DNA from: JAABQG01 sp963726365 | GTDB lineage: Bacteria; Pseudomonadota; Gammaproteobacteria; Burkholderiales; Burkholderiaceae_C | Assembly (NCBI GenBank): GCA_963726365.1 | Contig: CAVSCI010000026.1 | Location: forward strand, 50,310 to 114,309 | Length of the DNA stretch: 64,000 nucleotides | Direction of reading: 5' to 3' | The notes under the pieces: model-generated | The model's input: the letters and a program-made list of their open reading frames with translations, nothing else | Told to the model about the DNA's origin: nothing | The model's database searches: none | Shown here: positions 59,225 to 64,000 of the stretch, piece by piece | Layout of the letters: every line of letters starts with the position of its first letter | Numbering within the stretch: the stretch's first letter is position 1 | Program-made: the position numbers and the translations under genes

Positions 59225-60499
59225 TTACTTCTTGGTGGGCTCGTCCTTCTTGCCCTTGTTCTCGGGGATGAACGGGCTCCACGGCTGGGCACGCACCGGA
59301 CCCGGGGTCTTCCAGACCACGTTGAACTGGCCGTCGGCACGGATCTCGCCAATGAACACCGACTTCCACAGGTGGTGGTTCTTCTCGTCCATCTTGGAGG
59401 TGATGCCGCTGGGTGCCGGGAAGGTCTGGCCGCCCATCGCCGCGATGACCTTGTCGACGTCGGTGCTGCCGGCCTTCTTGACCGCCTGCACCCACATGTT
59501 GAAGCCGATGTAGGTGGCTTCCATCGGGTCGTTCGTCAGCGGCTTGTCCTTGTGGCCGGCCACGTTGTTGGCCTTGGCGTAGGTGCTCCATTTCTTGATG
59601 AACTCGGTGTTGGCCGGCGACTTGATCGACATGAAGTAGTTCCATGCCGCCAGGTGGCCCACCAGCGGCTTGGTGTCCACGCCGCGCAGTTCTTCCTCGC
59701 CCACCGAAAAGGCGACGACCGGCACGTCCTTGGCCTTCAGGCCGGCATTGCCGAGTTCCTTGTAGAAGGGCACGTTGGAGTCGCCGTTGATGGTGGACAC
59801 CACTGCGGTCTTGCCGCCGGCCGAGAACTTCTTGATGTCGGCGACGATGGTCTGGTAGTCGCTGTGGCCGAAGGGGGTGTAGGTCTCGACGATGTCCTCT
59901 TCCTTCACGCCCTTGCTCTTCAGGAAGGCGCGCAGGATCTTGTTGGTGGTGCGCGGGTAGACGTAGTCGGTGCCCAGCAGCACCCAGCGCTTGGCGCCGC
60001 CGCCTTCCTTGCTCATCAGGTACTCCACCGCCGGGATGGCCTGCTGGTTGGGCGCCGCACCGGTGTAGAAAACGTTCTTCGACAGCTCTTCACCCTCGTA
60101 CTGCACCGGGTAGAAGAGCAGGCTGTTCAGCTCTTCGAACACCGGCAGCACCGACTTGCGGCTCACGCTGGTCCAGCAGCCAAAAGTCACGGCGACCTTG
60201 TCCTGGGTGATAAGCTGGCGTGCCTTCTCGGCAAACAGCGGCCAGTTCGAGGCCGGGTCGACGACAACGGCTTCAAGCTTCTTGCCCAGAAGGCCACCCT
60301 TCGCGTTCTGGTCGGCGATCATCATCAGCACAGTGTCCTTGAGCACGCTCTCGGAGATGGCCATGGTGCCCGACAGGCTGTGCAGCACGCCGACCTTGAT
60401 GGTGTCTGCAGCGTGGGCATGGGTGGCAAAAGTCAGCGCGCCAGTGGCGACCGCTGCCGCAGCGGCAATGGCCTTGAGTTGTCCTCGACGATTCATCAT
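59225..60499 (-). CDS. urtA: Urea ABC transporter substrate-binding protein UrtA
   Basis: A 424-residue periplasmic urea-binding protein. The signal peptide MMNRRGQLKAIAAAAAVATG (cleavage after THAHA) is followed by ADTIKVGVLHSLSGTMAISE, ASNWPLFAEKARQLITQDKV, VTFGCWTSVSRKSVLPVFEE, LLFYPVQYEGEELSKNVFYT and EYLMSKEGGGAKRWVLLGTD, all highly characteristic of UrtA rather than of amino acid binding proteins. First gene of the operon behind a sigma-54 promoter. Intact. Confidence 0.97.
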   Translation of the reverse strand: MMNRRGQLKAIAAAAAVATGALTFATHAHAADTIKVGVLHSLSGTMAISESVLKDTVLMMIADQNAKGGLLGKKLEAVVVDPASNWPLFAEKARQLITQDKVAVTFGCWTSVSRKSVLPVFEELNSLLFYPVQYEGEELSKNVFYTGAAPNQQAIPAVEYLMSKEGGGAKRWVLLGTDYVYPRTTNKILRAFLKSKGVKEEDIVETYTPFGHSDYQTIVADIKKFSAGGKTAVVSTINGDSNVPFYKELGNAGLKAKDVPVVAFSVGEEELRGVDTKPLVGHLAAWNYFMSIKSPANTEFIKKWSTYAKANNVAGHKDKPLTNDPMEATYIGFNMWVQAVKKAGSTDVDKVIAAMGGQTFPAPSGITSKMDEKNHHLWKSVFIGEIRADGQFNVVWKTPGPVRAQPWSPFIPENKGKKDEPTKK

Positions 60500-60821
60500 G
60501 ATTCTCCGGAAATAGAGGGGTTGCAGGGTTTGCAGCGTTTGCAGTCCGGAATCGGACCGCTGCAACAGGCTTTGCAAGCACCGTGCCAGTCGCTTGAGCC
60601 TCACCCAGAATGGACCCACTGGCGAAAAAATGTCCTGAAGAGGGCATCCGCGCCAATCCGGCCCCCAAAAAACTCTGTTTTGGTGCGGGAACGCCAAGGC
60701 GCCTCATTTCGGTGCTTTTTTTGCAGCGGCCACGGGCGGACGCGGAAGTTCCGTCGGTACGTCCCGCGCTAAAAGATCGTCGCCCACTCCTGTGGACGGC
60801 GACGGTTCGAACCTGCCACGA
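60500..60821. other. 322-bp intergenic region upstream of urtA
   Basis: No gene is visible. It contains the sigma-54 promoter at 60573-60588. Further upstream are GGTGC at 60682-60686 and 60711-60715, which recall NtrC half-sites but are not in the usual inverted arrangement. A run of T lies at 60716-60722. The DUF1576 gene ends at 60822. Confidence 0.6.
60573..60588 (-). promoter_or_regulatory. Sigma-54 promoter of urtABCDE
   Basis: On the minus strand TGGCACGGTGCTTGCA fits the -24/-12 consensus (TGGCACG-N4-TTGCA) perfectly. Transcription would start near 60561, about 60 nt before urtA. Nitrogen limitation through NtrC/RpoN is the expected control. Confidence 0.8.
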
Positions 60822-62120
60822 TCAAGGCGCAGGGTCCTCGTTGTGCGCCGGCACCCGCGTGGCAATGATCACGGGCACCAGGATTGCCGCCACCAGTCCG
60901 GCGGCAAAGCCATTGTTGTAGAGCACCAGCCCGCCGTGCAAATGCCCGACCGACTGCGCCACCGACGAGTGCAGGAAACCCGCGGCGATGCCCCAACGCC
61001 AGCCAAAGCGTCCGGCAATCGGCGCAAGCGTGGTGCCAAACAGCGCCGCCAATACGGCGGAAGGGTCATGGGCGTTCCAGTCCTTGAACATTGACGCCAG
61101 GAACACGCCGATCATGATGGGCACGATATTGCGCGTGTGCTTGCCGAAGGCAGAAAAGCCGACGATGGTGAGAATGGCGCCGATGGTCGGGCCGTTCAAG
61201 TCGCCGCCCACCGCCAGCACATAGGCGGTCCCTATGGCCCCGGTCAAGCCCATGTTCATCAGGCTGGGGCCCATCCCGGCCAGGTCCACAAAATCCGTGG
61301 GTGACTGCCCCGCCTGGCGCTGGATCCAGGCCAGCTTGTGCCACGCCTGACGGTCGAGCAGGCAACCGCCCGCCACCATCAAGACGAAAAGCCCCGCCAG
61401 CATGGCGCCGAGCAGACGGTTATTGCCCGTGGTCCAGATGAACACCGGGTCGGGCACAAAGCCATAGGACTTGTACACCGCCACCGTCAGCGTGCCGAGA
61501 ATGCCGGCCACCCAGCCGATGTTGTACAAGGAATAACCCATGTGCGCCGCAAACAGATGCGCCGCGGTCGGCACGAGCACAAAGCCCAGCAACAGCGTCG
61601 TGCCCATGGCCAGCGGAAGACTGAAATGCAGCGGCAAAGTCGAACTGAAGAGGATTTCGGTGAAGATCGGCGCCAATGCGGCGCCGAAGAAGGCGACGTT
61701 GATGTGCCTGGAGAACGGCTCCCTCTTGTAGCGCGCAAACGCGTACACCCCCGCCACGATGAACCAGACGTTGACCAGACTCTTGCCAAACAGGCCGAAG
61801 CCCAGAACGAGGAACAAGCAGGCCACAGCCGCCCCGCCAATGGCAGCGCCTGAGACGTGATAGATGCCGATCGCCATCAGCGTGAGCAGGCCCGCATTGA
61901 CGAAGGCCGCACCCATGCCGCCCAAGCCGATGTAGTCGGTAATGAGCGTGTCGCGCGAACTCAGGATCTTGATCAGGCCATGGTAAATGTCGCGCGGCGA
62001 ATCAACCGCCAGGCCGAACGCGATGAAGGCCAGAGGAAACAAGGCGACGATGCCCAGCAGCGCCCGGCTCGAACAAGGCACGGCAGCGACCGTACCGGCG
62101 CCAGAGTCATGCGGGTTCAT
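60822..62120 (-). CDS. DUF1576 polytopic membrane protein with duplicated halves
   Basis: A 432-residue membrane protein of unknown function. The two halves resemble each other: TDYIGLGGMGAAFVNAGLLT (about 61-80) with TDFVDLAGMGPSLMNMGL (about 275-292); LVLGFGLFGKSLVNVWFIVA with IVGFSAFGKHTRNIVPIMIG; FFGAALAPIFTEILF with LFGTTLAPIAGRFGW; and HMGYSLYNIGWVAGILG with HLHGGLVLYNNGFAAGLVA. Such duplications are typical of channels and transporters. It lies 60 bp after the urea-channel gene in the same direction, so it may move urea, ammonium or another small nitrogen compound; the proposal is inference. Intact; start MNPHDSGAG. Confidence 0.85.
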   Translation of the reverse strand: MNPHDSGAGTVAAVPCSSRALLGIVALFPLAFIAFGLAVDSPRDIYHGLIKILSSRDTLITDYIGLGGMGAAFVNAGLLTLMAIGIYHVSGAAIGGAAVACLFLVLGFGLFGKSLVNVWFIVAGVYAFARYKREPFSRHINVAFFGAALAPIFTEILFSSTLPLHFSLPLAMGTTLLLGFVLVPTAAHLFAAHMGYSLYNIGWVAGILGTLTVAVYKSYGFVPDPVFIWTTGNNRLLGAMLAGLFVLMVAGGCLLDRQAWHKLAWIQRQAGQSPTDFVDLAGMGPSLMNMGLTGAIGTAYVLAVGGDLNGPTIGAILTIVGFSAFGKHTRNIVPIMIGVFLASMFKDWNAHDPSAVLAALFGTTLAPIAGRFGWRWGIAAGFLHSSVAQSVGHLHGGLVLYNNGFAAGLVAAILVPVIIATRVPAHNEDPAP

Positions 62121-62180
62121 GCTCTGAATCCCGGCACCGCAAGGTGCCGAGCCACCCACGGCCGATGCCGCCGATGGGCG

Positions 62181-63167
62181 TCAATGGTCCGCATCGGACG
62201 CAAGATGCTGCTGCGGCAGCAGAAAGAGCCACGACGTCAGCACGAAGGGCGCCGTCAAAGCGGGAATGCCCAACGGGCCAAAGGCCACATTCATCGCCGC
62301 CTGAACGACCACGGTGAAGAGCGTGCCCAGCGCTGCATAGGCCACGACGCGCGGGCTGGGGCGATAAAACACCGTCCCCAGCGCAATGGCAGTCAGCACC
62401 GGGCTGAAACCCAGCAAGCCCGCGCTGATGAGCGCACTTTCAGCGCCGAACAGATGGGCGCTGCTGACAGCCAGAACTGCCCCGCCCACGGCGAAAATCG
62501 CGGCAGGCACGGAGCTCACCGCCAAGCCGGCCAGGAACAGCAGTGCCGACACGCCATTGCCCTTGAGGAAAACCTGCGAGATGCTCTTGAGGATGCCGGC
62601 CAGAAAACCCACCAGATCCAGCGGGTTCGACGCCCCCGGCTCCAGCGGCTCGATCTCGGCGGAAAACGGCGGAACATGGCCACTCAGGCCGGCAAAGGCA
62701 AAGGCCGCCAGCAGCAAGACCCAGGTCGTCAGTACAAATGGGAAGGTGAGCGCCGACACGCGCCAGGTCTTGGTCACGTTGACCGTGCCCAGCATGGCCA
62801 CCACCGACACGCCAGCCCCCAGCACCACATAACACCACAGCAAGGCCGACGGCGGCAGAAAGGTCGGCAAGGCCAGGCCCACGAGGATGCCGTTGTAGCC
62901 ATAAAGTCCGGCAGCCAGACCTTCTTGGTCAACACGCAGCCAGAGTGCCGCCAGCGTTGCCGAGACCAGCCCGAGCAGGCCACCGATCAACACCTCGGGC
63001 GCATCGCCAGCCAGCGAGCCCCAGGCAATCGCGATCAGGAACAGCGCACCGGTGATGGGATTGTTCTGGAACATGACCTGGCCTGTGCCGCGCAGGTTGA
63101 TGTCCACAAAACGCAAAGCGCCGGACGCAGCGCACCATCGATGCCATGTGTCGAGAAATCCACTCAC
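62181..63167 (-). CDS. Urea transporter/channel, UT family
   Basis: About 328 residues with the UT fold made of two homologous halves. Seen: RGTGQVMFQNNPITGALFLI (family signature with FQNNP), LYGYNGILVGLALPTFLPPS (G-Y-N-G-I-L-x-G signature), GFSPVLTAIALGTVFYRPSP and APFVLTSWLFLLPQQHLASD. UTs are passive urea channels. The start is taken as the GTG at 63167, preceded by AAGGAG about 8 nt upstream; no better ATG is available. It diverges from ureA and is followed by DUF1576. Intact. Confidence 0.9.
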   Translation of the reverse strand: MSGFLDTWHRWCAASGALRFVDINLRGTGQVMFQNNPITGALFLIAIAWGSLAGDAPEVLIGGLLGLVSATLAALWLRVDQEGLAAGLYGYNGILVGLALPTFLPPSALLWCYVVLGAGVSVVAMLGTVNVTKTWRVSALTFPFVLTTWVLLLAAFAFAGLSGHVPPFSAEIEPLEPGASNPLDLVGFLAGILKSISQVFLKGNGVSALLFLAGLAVSSVPAAIFAVGGAVLAVSSAHLFGAESALISAGLLGFSPVLTAIALGTVFYRPSPRVVAYAALGTLFTVVVQAAMNVAFGPLGIPALTAPFVLTSWLFLLPQQHLASDADH

Positions 63168-63490
63168 CGTGATCTCCTTCCGTGTCCCATCACCCGTGCC
63201 CAAGGGTGGTCCTGACTGCGCCTCCCGACCCGCCGCAGGCGATGCCCGGGACCGGGTGCCCCTTTGAAGCGCATCAAGCGTGGTCCACCGCGTGAAACGT
63301 GCACGCCATGAATGCAAGTATCGCACCGTGGGCCAATGCGCCACTCATTTTCTGCACGAACCGAGACGCGATTCAATCGAACGGCTTGTACAAAAAAAGA
63401 CTGTGGCGACGAACTTGTATTGTTGTCAAGAATGCGCCACACTGCCGCTGTTTTTCTTCGTTCCCCACCAACCGTCGTCTGCTGCACATC
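63168..63490. other. 323-bp divergent intergenic region, urea channel / ureA
   Basis: No gene is visible. On the leftward side a sigma-54-like element lies at 63313-63328. On the rightward side TGGCGACGAACTTGT near 63401-63415 has the spacing but not the -12 GC of a sigma-54 promoter, so I do not call it. The region precedes ureA by a normal promoter distance. Confidence 0.5.
63313..63328 (-). promoter_or_regulatory. Possible sigma-54 promoter of the urea channel gene
   Basis: Minus-strand CGGTGCGATACTTGCA keeps GG at -24 and TTGCA with GC at -12 at the right spacing, but departs from TGGCAC. A start near 63301 would give a ~130-nt leader. Confidence 0.35.
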
Positions 63491-63793
63491 ATGGAACTTA
63501 CGCCTCGCGAAAAAGACAAGCTGCTGATCTTCACGGCGGCCCTGCTAGCCGAGCGCCGAAAGGCCCGGGGGCTCAAGCTCAACTATCCAGAAGCCATCGC
63601 GCTGATCAGTGCTGCGGTGATGGAAGGCGCCCGTGACGGCAAGTCGGTGGCACATCTCATGAGCGAGGGTCGAACCGTGCTCACGCGCGCCGACGTGATG
63701 GACGGCATCGCAGAAATGATTCCCGACATCCAGATCGAGGCCAGCTTCCCCGACGGCACCAAACTGGTGACCGTGCATCAGCCCATTGCTTGA
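63491..63793 (+). CDS. ureA: Urease gamma subunit UreA
   Basis: A 100-residue urease small subunit of standard length: MELTPREKDKLLIFTAALLA, LNYPEAIALISAAVMEGARD, GKSVAHLMSEGRTVLTRADV, and MIPDIQIEASFPDGTKLVTV. Part of the nickel enzyme splitting urea to ammonia and carbamate. The gene is intact and followed after 19 bp by ureJ/hupE; ureB and ureC must lie beyond the window. Confidence 0.97.
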   Translation: MELTPREKDKLLIFTAALLAERRKARGLKLNYPEAIALISAAVMEGARDGKSVAHLMSEGRTVLTRADVMDGIAEMIPDIQIEASFPDGTKLVTVHQPIA

Positions 63794-63812
63794 CGACCGT
63801 GAGACTTGCAGC

Positions 63813-64000
63813 ATGAACACCAAACTCTCCAAAGCTATTTTTTTGATAGCTATCTTGAACTTTTCCACGGGGGCTTTCGCCCATATGGGCGCTGAAACGG
63901 GCGCTCATGCCCTTTCGCCGCACGGATTCGCGCAAGGCTTGGCGCATCCTTTGAGCGGCCTGGACCATCTGGCGGCCATGCTGGCGGTGGGCTTGTGGAG
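63813..64000 (+). CDS. ureJ: HupE/UreJ-family membrane protein, partial (window edge)
   Basis: The first ~62 residues: signal peptide-like start MNTKLSKAIFLIAILNFSTG with AFA, then AHMGAETGAHALSPHGFAQG and LAHPLSGLDHLAAMLAVGLW, the classic HupE/UreJ start with metal-binding-type histidines (H-P-x-x-G-x-D-H). It is thought to be a nickel-related membrane protein in urease operons. Part of its signal peptide (SKAIFLIAI) is encoded by an AGCTAT-N7-ATAGCT repeat. It runs off the right edge. Confidence 0.9.
   Translation, partial: MNTKLSKAIFLIAILNFSTGAFAHMGAETGAHALSPHGFAQGLAHPLSGLDHLAAMLAVGLW
63833..63851. repeat. AGCTAT-N7-ATAGCT palindrome inside ureJ signal peptide
   Basis: AGCTATTTTTTTGATAGCT: perfect 6-bp arms around TTTTTTG. 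It has the form of the terminal hairpin of repeat family 1 and is translated as part of the hydrophobic core of the signal peptide. Confidence 0.55.

Noticed and set aside
60682..60715. GGTGC pairs upstream of urtA as NtrC sites
   Set aside because: They are direct, 29 bp apart, not the inverted GCAC-GGTGC arrangement of NtrC sites.
63401..63415. TGGCGACGAACTTGT as a sigma-54 promoter of ureA
   Set aside because: Spacing fits, but the invariant -12 GC is GT and the -24 block is poor.

Overview
The window is GC-rich proteobacterial DNA, most likely from a betaproteobacterium of the order Burkholderiales, family Comamonadaceae (Variovorax/Polaromonas/Rhodoferax-like). I infer this from gene content (cytochrome-c type urate oxidase PuuD, UraD-amidohydrolase fusion, urt/ure nitrogen genes) and from short dispersed repeats with a GCTA-N-TAGC end, which I associate with that family. 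I recognise no tRNA, rRNA, CRISPR array, transposase or phage gene.

Layout. 1-8.4 kb: the start of a DUF3141 gene, a small exported protein, an AraC regulator and a leftward RND efflux operon (adaptor, pump, outer-membrane channel). 8.9-12.2 kb: a leftward four-gene envelope cluster of mostly unknown function ending in a phospholipase-D lipoprotein. 12.5-24 kb: housekeeping and stress genes (PPK2, SulP, FKBP, TlpA-like, MarR-MATE pair, VIT protein, acyl-CoA synthetase, TerC). 24-38 kb: a purine-degradation region (puuD, xdhC, xdhB, xdhA, 5-hydroxyisourate hydrolase, GntR regulator, puuE, uraD-amidohydrolase fusion, an M20 hydrolase, an NCS2 permease). 38-44 kb: malic enzyme, then an ABC transporter plus nucleoside/nucleobase deaminase behind a strong sigma-54 promoter match, then ureD. 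44.7-54.8 kb: a mixed block (Crp-type regulator, aldehyde dehydrogenase, GMC oxidoreductase, crotonase, CutA, DEAD helicase, dehalogenase, ModA-like protein, YghU). 54.9-64 kb: leftward urea ABC transporter urtABCDE with a sigma-54 promoter, leftward DUF1576 and urea-channel genes, then rightward ureA and the start of ureJ/hupE at the window edge.

How the genes work together. Xanthine is oxidised to urate (XdhABC), urate to 5-hydroxyisourate (PuuD), then to OHCU (HIU hydrolase), allantoin (UraD domain), allantoate (PuuE) and on by the amidohydrolase domain towards ureidoglycolate/urea; urea is captured by UrtABCDE or the UT channel and split by urease, of which only ureD, ureA and ureJ lie here. 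A shared TGTATACA operator in front of puuD, in the hiuH/gntR divergent region and in front of the permease suggests that the GntR protein controls the module; sigma-54 promoters at urtA and at the ABC/deaminase operon tie it to nitrogen limitation.

Two cautions. At least 17 genes are broken by single-base frame shifts inside otherwise conserved proteins, and there is a C-rich low-complexity tract at 49 kb; this looks like sequencing or assembly error, not decay. The most unusual observations are (i) a dispersed repeat, one copy of which is read in frame as the linker between the membrane and cytochrome domains of PuuD, with other repeat pieces inside a dehalogenase gene and the ureJ signal peptide, and (ii) a DUF1576 membrane protein with two homologous halves, beside a urea channel.
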